Shown: piece by piece, positions 17,497 through 26,389 of the stretch
Position numbering within the stretch: position 1 is the stretch's first letter
How the letters are laid out: each line of letters starts with the position of its first letter
NCBI RefSeq assembly: GCF_000425165.1
Contig: NZ_KE384319.1
Coordinates: 124,001-188,000 of the forward strand
DNA from: Photobacterium halotolerans DSM 18316
Lineage (GTDB): Bacteria > Pseudomonadota > Gammaproteobacteria > Enterobacterales > Vibrionaceae
DNA length: 64,000 nt
Reading direction: 5' to 3'
Program-made: the position numbers and the translations under genes
The notes under the pieces: generated by a model
Seen by the model: only the letters and a program-made list of their open reading frames with translations
The model's database searches: none
What the model was told of the DNA's origin: nothing

Positions 17497-17678
17497 TAGT
17501 TTTGAACGTAAAGGGATGCAAGTGTTTTTTGAGTCTGATTCACAATAATCTGAGGTGTCTAGCTTTCTCAGATATCAGAGCTTGCAAATAAAATGTTGAT
17601 TTAAATTGTTTTTTTAATTTTTGTAATCATATCTCTTTGAGGGGATGTTAAACAGATTATTGATGTCAGTATTGTTAT

Positions 17679-17694
17679 CTGTGTATTTATACAG
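17679..17694 (+). promoter_or_regulatory. LexA box of the divergent lipoprotein gene
   Basis: CTGTGTATTTATACAG also fits CTGT-N8-ACAG exactly and lies 70 bases upstream of the ATG at 17765. A half-site TATACAG follows at 17713-17719. The box is nearly 250 bases from sulA, so it belongs to the plus-strand gene. Confidence 0.85.
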
Positions 17695-17764
17695 TATGTA
17701 TGGACAGTGTCTTATACAGTACTCTTTCCTCTACACAGATCAGAAAATGTCGCTGGAGTGAACG

Positions 17765-18151
17765 ATGGAAAAGAGAATCTGCCTGAGTGGCTGGGCAAAA
17801 TGCTTGATAGTGCTGATACCTGGCTGGTTGTTTTTGACGGGCTGTAGTGAAGCTCTGTCTGTCTCAGCGACACCGGTAAAAGGTGTTGACCACATCGAGC
17901 AACAAGAACAATCGCTGGATGTGTACTGTTCGTCAGGAATATGCAGCTTCGGGCTCGAAAGCAACCAGAAAGTGACTCTGTCGGTGAATATGTTTTATGG
18001 CACAGAGCAACCTTTTACGAAAATTGAAGGAGTGAGTGTGACGGGGGAGTCCGGTGGGACGCTAAAAATGGTGGGACAGCATCAGTTCACGCTTGAGATA
18101 GCACCGCAAAATATGCCTGTTTCTGTGCAAGTGGTGGATTATTATCGATAA
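17765..18151 (+). CDS. Probable SOS-controlled lipoprotein of unknown function
   Basis: The 128-residue precursor has a lipoprotein signal peptide with lipobox LTGC (Cys27), so a mature lipoprotein of about 100 residues is expected. Ser-Glu after the Cys argues against inner-membrane retention and for outer-membrane sorting by the usual +2 rule. The mature part is beta-rich, with a close Cys pair (Cys55 and Cys60 in YCSSGIC) that could form a disulfide. GGAG seven bases before the ATG makes the start good. A perfect LexA box 70 bases upstream indicates DNA-damage induction, unusual for an envelope lipoprotein. I recognise no family. It is divergent from sulA. Confidence 0.8.
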   Translation: MEKRICLSGWAKCLIVLIPGWLFLTGCSEALSVSATPVKGVDHIEQQEQSLDVYCSSGICSFGLESNQKVTLSVNMFYGTEQPFTKIEGVSVTGESGGTLKMVGQHQFTLEIAPQNMPVSVQVVDYYR

Positions 18152-18357
18152 CCATCGGCTGGTAAATGAAATCACATAAAAGTAAAGCAATGGTTATAGA
18201 AACTTAGGTAATTACTCGCTTCTATTAACTGAAATTTTGTTAACGTGCTTTGATCGCGTTGATTTGTGTTAGCAATAGCCAAAATCATGGTCTGATGGCT
18301 TGATTTAAACACTATTCATCAGTAGTATCCGCACCTCTTTTTTATGTGGTGGTGTAT

Positions 18358-18651
18358 ATGAGCAGATTTGATTGCCTTGAGAGAATTGTCGAAGAATACC
18401 GCAAGAAGGTTCGTGACGCAGAATTCAATAAACACAACGACAGCGAAGTTGCGAAAGTCCTGGTTTTACTTGTAGGAAACTCAATGTTCAACCTGGCAGA
18501 TGAATTTGCAGATTGGGTAAACCGTGGTGGTGATCGTAGCTACGGCGGTAAGTTTTTTGTGTCTAAGCAACTGATGACGTTACTGGAACCTGTGACCTTC
18601 CGTGGGGTTACCGTGCGTCGTGATTCAATCAAGTTATTCCGCATAGGTTGA
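18358..18651 (+). CDS. Small cytosolic protein of unknown function
   Basis: The start ATG 18358 is preferred over three in-frame GTG codons just upstream because GGTGG then serves as a ribosome-binding site. The 97-residue product is soluble. An amphipathic N-terminal helix (CLERIVEEYRKKVRDAEF) is followed by VLLVGNSMFNLADEFADWVNRGG and a C-terminal beta part ending SIKLFRIG. I recognise no domain. It stands alone, with a strong terminator about 95 bases downstream. Confidence 0.65.
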   Translation: MSRFDCLERIVEEYRKKVRDAEFNKHNDSEVAKVLVLLVGNSMFNLADEFADWVNRGGDRSYGGKFFVSKQLMTLLEPVTFRGVTVRRDSIKLFRIG

Positions 18652-18745
18652 TGCTGGTGCTTGATACCGGTGCGTTACCTTGTCACTAAGCTCGCATAAA
18701 GAAATTGAGAATTGACCGCAGGCCTTTGTTTTGTCGAAGGTAAGA

Positions 18746-18771
18746 AAAAGGATGCTCAGGCATCCTTTTTT
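18746..18771 (+). terminator. Rho-independent terminator upstream of tpm
   Basis: AAAAGGATGC and GCATCCTTTT pair around a TCAG loop and end in six T. Confidence 0.9.
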
Positions 18772-18874
18772 CGTTTCTGCCGATGCTGAAGCGCTGGCAG
18801 GGCTGGCTGGATCTCAATACAGAAATGTGGTCTGATACCGCCCTGAAGTCAGTCAAGTACAGAGAGAGCAGTCG

Positions 18875-19522
18875 ATGGATGCAGAATTTTGGCATAGCCG
18901 CTGGGCAGAGAACCGAATCGGATTTCATTTAAACGACACTAACCCGGTATTACCTTATTACTGGCCGAAATTAGGGCTGCAACGCGAAGATACTGTGTTT
19001 GTGCCTATGTGCGGTAAATCTCTGGATTTGACCTGGCTGGCAGAAAAGCACCATCAGGTGACGGGTGTTGAGTTAAGTGAAATTGCTGTCCGGGCTTATT
19101 TTGCCGAGCATTTGTACTTACCGACTGTGACATCATTAGGTAACGGGCATACTCTGTATGAGTTTGATGAGGTCCGTATTTATTGCGGTGATTATTTTAC
19201 TGCGCCTGTTCAGCCCGTAGATGCTGTGTACGATCGCGCTGCGTTGATTGCGATGCCGGAGAACATGCGGCAAAGCTATGTGCAGCGTCTGTTATCTCTG
19301 GTGAAGCCTGGCGGAAAGATCATGCTGGTGACGCTGGATTACATTCAGGAAGAAATGGCCGGGCCGCCGTTCAGCGTCCGTGCAGAAGAAGTGCGATCAC
19401 TCTTTGCGGACTGCGAAGTGACTCATATCGGGCGTCAGGATGCCGATGAATCACATCCGCGCCGTCAGCAGGGCTTAAGCCGTTTTGCCGAAGAAGTCTG
19501 GTTCATCCAAACCCCAGCCTGA
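18875..19522 (+). CDS. tpm: Thiopurine S-methyltransferase
   Basis: This 215-residue SAM-dependent methyltransferase matches bacterial TPMT in length and motifs: the opening [19 protein letters not shown], the SAM-binding [32 protein letters not shown] (motif I) and the later [21 protein letters not shown]. Bacterial TPMTs methylate thiols and, in several species, oxyanions of selenium and tellurium; the in vivo substrate here is not known. The protein is cytosolic. It is monocistronic in appearance, with a terminator upstream and a hairpin downstream before acnA. Confidence 0.94.
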   Translation: MDAEFWHSRWAENRIGFHLNDTNPVLPYYWPKLGLQREDTVFVPMCGKSLDLTWLAEKHHQVTGVELSEIAVRAYFAEHLYLPTVTSLGNGHTLYEFDEVRIYCGDYFTAPVQPVDAVYDRAALIAMPENMRQSYVQRLLSLVKPGGKIMLVTLDYIQEEMAGPPFSVRAEEVRSLFADCEVTHIGRQDADESHPRRQQGLSRFAEEVWFIQTPA

Positions 19523-19533
19523 ATATCGTTTGC

Positions 19534-19559
19534 AGTGTGACTGTGTTGTCAGTCACACT
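19534..19559 (+). terminator. Hairpin after tpm, possible weak terminator
   Basis: AGTGTGAC pairs with GTCACACT around a ten-base loop, 12 bases past the tpm stop. The following bases (TGTCTGTTCTG) form only a poor T run, so it may instead be an mRNA-stabilising end. Confidence 0.45.
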
Positions 19560-19638
19560 TGTCTGTTCTGATTATTGTCTATTTTTATCATTAGCTTGAT
19601 CCCGTCTATAGTCAAAATGACCAAGACGGAGGTGAGCA

Positions 19639-22326
19639 ATGAAGGCACGAATCTCAAAGGACAGTTTCAACAGTAAAAAAACCTTGAATACAGGCGGTCA
19701 GCGTTTTGATTATTTTGATCTGACCGCACTGCGTCATTTGGGGGAAGTTGACCGCTTACCTTTTTCTCTGAAAGTGTTACTGGAGAACCTGCTCAGGTTT
19801 GAGGATGGTGATACTGTCACTGAATCCGACATCCAATCTGTGATTGGCTGGCTTGATACCCGCCGTTCAGACAAAGAGATTCAATACCGCCCGGCCCGTG
19901 TACTGATGCAAGATTTTACCGGTGTGCCGGCCGTGGTGGATCTGGCTGCGATGCGGGATGCCATGACCCGGGCCGGTAAAAATCCCGATAGCATCAATCC
20001 TCAGTCGGCCGTTGATCTGGTCATTGACCACTCTGTGATGGTGGATGTTTACGCCTCTGAACAGGCTTTTGCCCGAAACGTTGAACTTGAAATGCAGCGT
20101 AACATCGAACGCTATCAGTTTTTGCGCTGGGGTCAGCAAGCTTTTACTAATTTTCGTGTCGTCCCGCCGGGAACAGGAATATGCCATCAGGTTAATCTCG
20201 AATACCTTGGGCAGTCAGTGTGGCAGGACAGTGGTGTTCTGTATCCGGATACCCTGGTCGGAACCGACTCACATACCACTATGATCAATGCGTTGGGTGT
20301 ACTTGGCTGGGGGGTTGGCGGCATTGAGGCTGAAGCCGCTATGCTTGGTCAGCCAATCTCTATGCTAATCCCGGAAGTCATTGGTTTTCATCTCAGTGGC
20401 AAATTACATCCGGGCGTAACGGCAACAGATCTTGTATTAACTGTCACTGAGATGCTGCGTAAAAAAGGGGTGGTCGGTAAGTTCGTGGAATTCTACGGCC
20501 CCGGTTTAGATGCCTTGCCTTTGGCTGATCGGGCAACAATTGCCAATATGGCGCCAGAGTACGGTGCTACCTGTGGCTTCTTTCCGATTGATCAGGAAAC
20601 GCTGCGCTATATGCGCCTTTCCGGGCGCAGTGAATCGCTGATTGCCCGTGTTGAGGCCTATGCCAAAGCCAACGTCATGTGGCGGGATTCCAGCCACCCT
20701 GAGCCATTTTATACCGATACCCTGGCATTGGCACTGGACGAGGTTGTCCCGAGCCTGGCTGGCCCCAAGCGCCCGCAGGACAGGGTTTCGTTGCCTGATA
20801 TCAAAACTGCGACGGAAGATTTGCTGGCATTGAGCGGTCTGCAACCGGAGCAGCAAATTGAGGTCGATTTGGGCGATTCTGGCGAGGATAGCGAAGGCAA
20901 GCGCTTTTCACTCACTCATGGTGATGTCGTGATTGCCGCCATTACATCCTGCACCAATACCTCTAACCCCAGCGTCATGTTAGCCGCGGGTTTACTGGCT
21001 AAAAATGCGGTGGAAAAAGGTCTGCAGACTAAGCCCTGGGTGAAAAGCTCCCTTGCGCCAGGCTCGAAAGTGGTGACCCGGTATTTTGAGGCATCGGGCC
21101 TGCAAGACTATCTGAACAAGCTTGGGTTTAATCTGGTGGGTTATGGCTGTACGACCTGTATCGGGAATTCAGGGCCGTTACTTGCCCCAATCGAAAAAGC
21201 CATCAATGACGCCAACCTTACAGTCTCCTCGGTGCTGTCGGGTAACCGGAACTTTGAAGGTCGCGTGCATCCGCTGGTGAAAGCTAACTGGCTGGCGTCT
21301 CCGCCTTTGGTGGTTGCCTTTGCATTGGCCGGCACGACAAGCATTGACCTGACCAAAGAGCCGCTGGGTCAGGACAGCAATGGTCAGCCGGTGTATCTGA
21401 AAGATGTCTGGCCTTCCCAGGAAGACATCACGCAGGCGATGAAGGAAGTGAAGAACAGCCTGTTTGAGCAGGAATATGCGGACATTTTTGCCGGCGATGA
21501 TATCTGGCAGCAGATCACTATCAATAAAGGGAATACGTACCAGTGGCGGCCTGATTCTACTTACGTTCGCCTTCCTCCCTATTTTGACGAGATAACGCAG
21601 CCGCTAAAGCCACTGAAAGATATTGAAAATGCAGCCATTCTGGCATTATTTGGTGACTCAATAACGACCGACCATATCTCACCGGCGGGTAACATAAAAG
21701 CAGACAGCCCGGCTGGACACTACTTGCAGGAGCAGGGTATTGAACCGGCAGATTTTAATTCCTATGGTTCACGGCGCGGCAATCATGAAGTCATGATGCG
21801 CGGCACCTTTGCCAACATTCGTATTAAGAACCTGATGCTCAAGGGGAAAGAAGGCGGCTACACCATTTACCAGCCGACAGGTGAAGAGCTATCAATTTAT
21901 GATGCTGCAATGAAGTATCAGGACCAGAACATACCTCTGGTGATTTTTGCCGGGAAAGAATACGGCACAGGATCCAGCCGGGACTGGGCCGCGAAAGGGA
22001 CCAGCTTACTGGGCGTGAAAGCGGTACTGGCTGAAAGTTTTGAGCGAATTCACCGTTCAAATCTGGTAGGTATGGGGGTGATTCCTGTTGAGCTCCCTGA
22101 AGGTTTACTGGCTTCATTGTCGTTAACCGGCAAGGAAAAAATACAGCTGAAAGGCATTGATACCTTGTCGCCGGGGGCAATGCTGACACTGGAAATCACC
22201 AATGAACAGGGACAAGAGTCACAATATAGCGTTAAAGCCCGGGTCGACACCCAAACAGAAATGGCGTATCTCAAGGCTGGAGGCATTTTGCATTATGTTT
22301 TGAGAACAATGATTTCTGCCGAATGA
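19639..22326 (+). CDS. acnA: Aconitate hydratase A
   Basis: The 895-residue enzyme interconverts citrate and isocitrate in the TCA cycle and is of the AcnA/IRP type. The three [4Fe-4S] ligands are visible: Cys438 in ITSCTNTSNPSVM, and Cys504 and Cys507 in YGCTTCIGNSGPL. Substrate loops GTDSHTTMINALGVLGWGVGG and the swivel-domain FAGKEYGTGSSRDWAAKG are intact. GGAGGTGA seven bases before ATG 19639 gives a strong start. It is not next to prpB, prpC or prpF, so it is more likely AcnA, the stress-stable aconitase, than AcnD of the methylcitrate pathway. Transcribed alone. Confidence 0.94.
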   Translation: MKARISKDSFNSKKTLNTGGQRFDYFDLTALRHLGEVDRLPFSLKVLLENLLRFEDGDTVTESDIQSVIGWLDTRRSDKEIQYRPARVLMQDFTGVPAVVDLAAMRDAMTRAGKNPDSINPQSAVDLVIDHSVMVDVYASEQAFARNVELEMQRNIERYQFLRWGQQAFTNFRVVPPGTGICHQVNLEYLGQSVWQDSGVLYPDTLVGTDSHTTMINALGVLGWGVGGIEAEAAMLGQPISMLIPEVIGFHLSGKLHPGVTATDLVLTVTEMLRKKGVVGKFVEFYGPGLDALPLADRATIANMAPEYGATCGFFPIDQETLRYMRLSGRSESLIARVEAYAKANVMWRDSSHPEPFYTDTLALALDEVVPSLAGPKRPQDRVSLPDIKTATEDLLALSGLQPEQQIEVDLGDSGEDSEGKRFSLTHGDVVIAAITSCTNTSNPSVMLAAGLLAKNAVEKGLQTKPWVKSSLAPGSKVVTRYFEASGLQDYLNKLGFNLVGYGCTTCIGNSGPLLAPIEKAINDANLTVSSVLSGNRNFEGRVHPLVKANWLASPPLVVAFALAGTTSIDLTKEPLGQDSNGQPVYLKDVWPSQEDITQAMKEVKNSLFEQEYADIFAGDDIWQQITINKGNTYQWRPDSTYVRLPPYFDEITQPLKPLKDIENAAILALFGDSITTDHISPAGNIKADSPAGHYLQEQGIEPADFNSYGSRRGNHEVMMRGTFANIRIKNLMLKGKEGGYTIYQPTGEELSIYDAAMKYQDQNIPLVIFAGKEYGTGSSRDWAAKGTSLLGVKAVLAESFERIHRSNLVGMGVIPVELPEGLLASLSLTGKEKIQLKGIDTLSPGAMLTLEITNEQGQESQYSVKARVDTQTEMAYLKAGGILHYVLRTMISAE

Positions 22327-22502
22327 TAATGCGTCTGGTTGTATTTATTTGACAGTTGTTATGTCAAATATTTGTCATTTGTATGGTTACAGGTTCGTAT
22401 TGCCGCGATATTGCAGATACAGTAGAGTGACAAGCTTAAAGATAGCTCTATCAGTATAATCTAAGGTCGTTAGAGCGCAATTCAGGGAAAACGGACAGTA
22501 AC

Positions 22503-22904
22503 ATGAAGAAGTCGTTGATTGGTATTTTGTTGTGCGGTTTGTCTACGTCTGCTTTGGCGTCACAATCAGCAGGTATTTTTCTTGGTTCGCCAATGAGTGG
22601 TGTGCAGTATAAACACAATGACCTGCGCTTTTCGCTGGGTTTGGACGAATTTGGTTTTGCGGTGGATAAAACGTTTAACCTGGGAACACTAACAAGAAAT
22701 CCGCAATTGAACATGGGATATACCTTTGTTGGCGCACAGTATGTTGATAACCATTATGACAAATTGGGTATCCGTTCCGGTATTGGCCTGGAACTGCCTG
22801 TAAATCAGTTTGAGCTGTATGGTGAAGTCGGGCCGACACTGTATATGGTGGAAGATGTTGATGTTGAACTGGAAGCGGCGATGGGTGTCAGAGTGCGTTT
22901 CTGA
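22503..22904 (+). CDS. Small outer-membrane beta-barrel-like protein
   Basis: The 133-residue precursor has a signal peptide cleaved after STSALA. The mature chain is made of alternating polar and nonpolar strands (GVQYKHNDLRFSLGL, QFELYGEVGPTLYMV, LEAAMGVRVRF) and ends in Phe, the signature recognised by the BAM complex. This suggests a small outer-membrane barrel or a periplasmic beta protein. I cannot name a family beyond that. A strong terminator follows. Confidence 0.7.
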   Translation: MKKSLIGILLCGLSTSALASQSAGIFLGSPMSGVQYKHNDLRFSLGLDEFGFAVDKTFNLGTLTRNPQLNMGYTFVGAQYVDNHYDKLGIRSGIGLELPVNQFELYGEVGPTLYMVEDVDVELEAAMGVRVRF

Positions 22905-22934
22905 TTCAGAGTGAATCCAAAAATCAGAATGAAT

Positions 22935-22964
22935 CAAAAAAGCTGGCGAGTTGCCAGCTTTTTT
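22935..22964 (+). terminator. Rho-independent terminator of the barrel-like gene
   Basis: AAAAAAGCTGGC and GCCAGCTTTTTT pair around a five-base loop. The A run on the far side would also allow use from the minus strand. Confidence 0.9.
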
Positions 22965-23111
22965 GTATCTATATGCCCGTCCTGCTTGATGCCGCAGCGG
23001 TGTTGGCTGCGTTCCCTCACCCCAATCACATAGTTATCTGTTTTCTGTGTGTATGGGGTTTCACTGACTTGCCGTGTACCTGCAACGTCAAGTTGTTCGG
23101 CGAGCTTTTAG

Positions 23112-24020
23112 CTAAGCAGTTTCATTGATTGTCGCTGCCTGCAACATCGGTTTTCTTCTTTCCCACTGTGTAATGAAAGCGACTGAGGCGATAATAATGG
23201 CGGCGCCCAGCCAAAGCCGTCCAGGCGGCACCCATCCGAAGACGATAAATCCGGCCAGCACATTCAATGGCAGTTTGGCATGATCGAAAGGTTGTACAAA
23301 AGAGGCGTCAGCAACGGCATATGCCTTCGCAATGGCCCAGTTAGCCAGGGCGGTAAATAATCCGGCACCTATCAGGAGGACCCAGGTGTGCTGGCCAACA
23401 GGCAGAGTGAAATCAGGCGCAGCAAGAAAAAGATTGAAGGGGGTGATCAGCACCAGCAGGTAGACAACCATAGTTGTCGGTGAATCGTGGTGCGACATCT
23501 TTTTCACCATCAGTGAATAGCTTGCCCAAAAGAAAGCGGCGCCAATAGGCAGTAATGAAGCGGCATTGAAATTGTCAGCCCACGGCTCAAGAATGATCAT
23601 CGCGCCTGCAAAGCCGGCCAGGGTTGCCATCCAGCGTACAAAGCCGACTGTTTCTTTCAGCAGCAAACCCGAGCCTACGGTGGCAAATAAAGGCGATGTC
23701 ATCAGCAGCGCAATGCCTTGCCAGATAGGAACAGGGTACGCCAGAGCCCACAGCCATAATTGAATACCGATAACAGACAGAAACACGCGAAAGCAGTGCA
23801 TACCAAAGTGTTGTGTTTTCAGAGCCTGACGAAGACCGACATTGCGCAGCCAGGGCAGCATGACAAGAAGCGCAATAAAGTATTGAATCAAACCGACTGT
23901 GGTAGAGGGCAAATGGAAGGTCACACTCAGGTATTGTGCCATGCTGTTAACCACGGCAAACGCCATTCCGGCTGTCAGCATCCAGCAAGCGCCCTGAATA
24001 GGGTTGTGTCGATGAGTCAT
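23112..24020 (-). CDS. EamA/DMT-family inner-membrane transporter
   Basis: The 302-residue protein contains ten predicted membrane helices in two EamA repeats, as in the drug/metabolite transporter superfamily. The first repeat ends with the typical LLLKETVGFVRWMATLAGFAGAMIIL, and the second has the matching pattern near NVLAGFIVFGWVPPGRLWLGAAIIIASVAFI. The family includes exporters of amino acids, metabolites and drugs; no substrate can be read from the sequence. It lies downstream of the cdd terminator on the same strand, so it probably has its own promoter in the short gap. Confidence 0.88.
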   Translation of the reverse strand: MTHRHNPIQGACWMLTAGMAFAVVNSMAQYLSVTFHLPSTTVGLIQYFIALLVMLPWLRNVGLRQALKTQHFGMHCFRVFLSVIGIQLWLWALAYPVPIWQGIALLMTSPLFATVGSGLLLKETVGFVRWMATLAGFAGAMIILEPWADNFNAASLLPIGAAFFWASYSLMVKKMSHHDSPTTMVVYLLVLITPFNLFLAAPDFTLPVGQHTWVLLIGAGLFTALANWAIAKAYAVADASFVQPFDHAKLPLNVLAGFIVFGWVPPGRLWLGAAIIIASVAFITQWERRKPMLQAATINETA

Positions 24021-24090
24021 AAGGTGTCTTTCAGAAAAAATAATCTGGAATCATACTCTGATGGGTGCATAGAAGAAATTGTTAATTGAT

Positions 24091-24125
24091 AAAAAAAGCC
24101 GACAAAACAGGGTGCTTTGTCGGCT
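24091..24125 (-). terminator. Rho-independent terminator of cdd
   Basis: On the minus strand AGCCGACAAA pairs with TTTGTCGGCT, followed by seven T, 23 bases past the cdd stop. Confidence 0.9.
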
Positions 24126-24147
24126 GCAAGGAACTTTTAGTTTGTTA

Positions 24148-25035
24148 TCAGATGGCAGCGTAAGAGAGCGGCATATCGGGATTGAAGGTTTCCAGTGTAT
24201 TTTGTGTATCAGCCAGCAGGCTGATAGCAGAGTCTTTCTGTTCAACCAAAGCGGCTTCTGTAATATCTGACAGTCGATAGTTCGCCATATTCATGTTAAT
24301 CAGTGCCACCTGGAGTGGTGGCAGGCTCGGGTTAAATGCCGCATTTTCTGCATACATGCCCGAAAACAGCCGGCCATCTTTCGCTTTCAGTGCAACCCCT
24401 GCATAGTTTTTACTGTAAGGCGCATGTGATTTATCAGCAGCTTTACAGGCTTCTTGCAGCAGCACATCATCGGTTTCGAGTTTCAGTGCATGTGATCTGT
24501 CTGATAACAAGAGCTCGGTGATACCCAGATCAGACGGACCAAAAGACTCCGGCAGGTATTCCTGCAGCGCTTTGGGCGAACGCTCCGGCAATTGCACCAG
24601 GATGCTTTGTGCCGTCGTCAGTTCATTCATAAACTGCCGGCAATGTCCGCAGGGGGAGTAGTTGACGGTAATGTCGGTAATACCCGTTTCGCCTTTTAAC
24701 CAGGCATGGCTGATTGCAGACTGCTCTGCGTGAACCGTTTGTGACATAGAGGTGGCACTGAATTCCATGTTCGCACCGAAATACAGGCGGCCTGAGTTTC
24801 CGCGGGCAATGGCCCCCACATGGAAGTTTGAGAGAGATGCAACCGAGTAGGCCGCAGCCACTTTCAGCAACTGAATACGCAGATCTGCATCCGTGAGTTG
24901 ACTGTCTTCCATTAACTGTTCGAATTCTTCTTTGCTCAGTGTGGCATCAAAACTCGGAGCGGTAATGATAGGCTTAAGCGCTTGTGACAATGTGTGTGGC
25001 AGGTGCTCTAAAGCGTCCATTACTTCGGTGCGCAT
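24148..25035 (-). CDS. cdd: Cytidine deaminase
   Basis: From ATG 25035 (AAGGAGAA six bases upstream) the product is 295 residues, the size of the dimeric E. coli-type enzyme. It deaminates cytidine and deoxycytidine to uridine and deoxyuridine in pyrimidine salvage. The active site is intact: [11 protein letters not shown] contains the zinc His and catalytic Glu, and [17 protein letters not shown] the two zinc Cys. A second, non-catalytic deaminase-like domain ([22 protein letters not shown]) follows, as usual for this class. The first eight codons of the longer frame (from 25059) overlap the ribosome-binding site, so they were excluded. A CytR-like inverted repeat and a CRP-like site lie directly upstream. 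Confidence 0.95.
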   Translation of the reverse strand: MRTEVMDALEHLPHTLSQALKPIITAPSFDATLSKEEFEQLMEDSQLTDADLRIQLLKVAAAYSVASLSNFHVGAIARGNSGRLYFGANMEFSATSMSQTVHAEQSAISHAWLKGETGITDITVNYSPCGHCRQFMNELTTAQSILVQLPERSPKALQEYLPESFGPSDLGITELLLSDRSHALKLETDDVLLQEACKAADKSHAPYSKNYAGVALKAKDGRLFSGMYAENAAFNPSLPPLQVALINMNMANYRLSDITEAALVEQKDSAISLLADTQNTLETFNPDMPLSYAAI

Positions 25036-25059
25036 ACTGATTCTCCTTAATGTATTCAC

Positions 25060-25079
25060 TTACGCATTGTAGTGCGTAA
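25060..25079. promoter_or_regulatory. Inverted repeat upstream of cdd, probable CytR-type operator
   Basis: TTACGCA-N6-TGCGTAA is a perfect 7-6-7 inverted repeat 24 bases before the cdd start codon. In enteric bacteria cdd is repressed by the LacI-family regulator CytR with CRP; the repeat is in the right place for that, but the identity of the protein is inferred. Confidence 0.6.
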
Positions 25080-25091
25080 ACGAATATATAT

Positions 25092-25107
25092 AGTGATCTC
25101 TGTCACC
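25092..25107. promoter_or_regulatory. CRP-like site upstream of cdd
   Basis: AGTGATCTCTGTCACC contains GTGA-N6-TCAC, the core of the CRP consensus, 12 bases upstream of the CytR-like repeat. The outer bases differ from consensus. Confidence 0.6.
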
Positions 25108-25273
25108 ATTAGAGGTTGTTTATTTCATCTCATTTGCAAATTAGTGAGTGGTTTCACATGATTGATGAGATAAGTGTATGTATTTAAATACTCAGTAAAG
25201 CGGTCTGGCTGTGCTGGTGTTGTAAGGGCGTTACACAGCAAGACCGCTAAAGAAGCCATAGGTGGCTTTGTTG

Positions 25274-25951
25274 TCAGTGGAAGACAGACAACAGCAGCGG
25301 ATAGATGATCGGGGCGAGTATGGCGGTAATGACACCACAAAGCACTAAGGCCAGTGAGCTGAAGGCGCCATCTTTGTAATTCTCCTCAGCGGCTTTGGCT
25401 GTGCCTAACGCGTGTGCCACTGTTCCCATGCTTAATCCTTTGGCCATTGGATGGGTAATGTTGACGAGTTTAAACAACGGATAACCCAATACAGCGCCAA
25501 AGACGCCGGCGATCAGAACCATGACGGCGGCCAGCGATGGCACACCGCCAATTTGTTCAGCAACCGCCATAGCGATGGGGGTGGTCACGGATTTAGGCAG
25601 AATGCTGGCAGTAAGCTGTAAATCAGCACCAAGAGCAAGGGCAATTGCTGTCCCGGTAATCATTGAAAGTATGCTGCCAAACAGGCTGGCCGTGACTATA
25701 ACCTTCCAGCGACTGCGGATTTGCGGTAATTGCTCATAAAGAGGGAAAGCAAGGGCAACGACAGCGGGTTCCAGCAGGTAATGGATCCACTTGTTATCAT
25801 CGAAATACACGTCATAAGGCACATTAAGTACCAAAAGCAGAGGAATGATCACTACCAGACAGAGAAGTAACGGATTAAGAATGGGGTGCTGGAAGCGCTT
25901 GGATAATTTACGGGCAAGAATAAAAACAATCAGTGTAACGGCTAACCACAT
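25274..25951 (-). CDS. yohK: LrgB/CidB-family membrane protein (YohK)
   Basis: This 225-residue polytopic inner-membrane protein fits the LrgB family. The central segment ILPKSVTTPIAMAVAEQIGG and the later LSMGTVAHALGTAKAAEE are the most conserved stretches in the family. LrgB proteins pair with LrgA/CidA holin-like partners; roles in autolysis control, and pyruvate or other metabolite transport in some bacteria, have been described. The gene overlaps yohJ by one base, so the two are one operon. The function in this organism is not defined. Confidence 0.9.
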   Translation of the reverse strand: MWLAVTLIVFILARKLSKRFQHPILNPLLLCLVVIIPLLLVLNVPYDVYFDDNKWIHYLLEPAVVALAFPLYEQLPQIRSRWKVIVTASLFGSILSMITGTAIALALGADLQLTASILPKSVTTPIAMAVAEQIGGVPSLAAVMVLIAGVFGAVLGYPLFKLVNITHPMAKGLSMGTVAHALGTAKAAEENYKDGAFSSLALVLCGVITAILAPIIYPLLLSVFH

Positions 25952-26355
25952 CAGTCAGACTCCTTGCGCTGTACATACCAGCCAACAAATAACAGCACGA
26001 CTAAACTGCTGCCTATGGTGCTTACCAGAACAGGCAACGCATTTGCTCTGAGCAGATCCAGATAATTGACCAGTCCTACACCCACCGGCACAAACAAAAT
26101 AGCCATATGGCGAATAAACAGATGACAGCCGGGTTTAGCCCAGTTGGGCGGCAACAGGCCTGCAGACAGAGCCGTGAAGAGAAATAACATGCCGAGAATG
26201 CTGCCGGGTATGGGGATCTGGGTAAGAGACTGAAATCCTTTCCCGACCATCAGAAAAATGGCAATGATTGCAAATGAACGCAGATAGCTCATATACGTCA
26301 GGATGATGATGAATGGTGTCGCAATGATACAAAATAGATGAGATCTACACCACAT
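25951..26355 (-). CDS. yohJ: LrgA/CidA holin-like membrane protein (YohJ)
   Basis: The 134-residue product has four hydrophobic helices and the CidA/LrgA core: IPIPGSILGMLFLFTAL and RHMAILFVPVGVGLVNYLDLLRANALPVLV. It is the small partner of YohK, with which it overlaps by one base. The start is uncertain: ATG 26355 gives the usual family length but has no clear ribosome-binding site, and ATG 26292 (MSYLRSFAII) is an alternative. A ToxR-like regulator ends 34 bp upstream on the same strand, which suggests joint transcription or control. Confidence 0.87.
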   Translation of the reverse strand: MWCRSHLFCIIATPFIIILTYMSYLRSFAIIAIFLMVGKGFQSLTQIPIPGSILGMLFLFTALSAGLLPPNWAKPGCHLFIRHMAILFVPVGVGLVNYLDLLRANALPVLVSTIGSSLVVLLFVGWYVQRKESD

Positions 26356-26389
26356 TTCTTTGTGGTTCTATTTATCCTGGTCAGCGAGT

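Noticed and set aside
17704..17719. A third LexA box, ACAGTGTCTTATACAG
   Set aside because: Only the right half matches; the left half is ACAG in place of CTGT, so it is at most a half-site.
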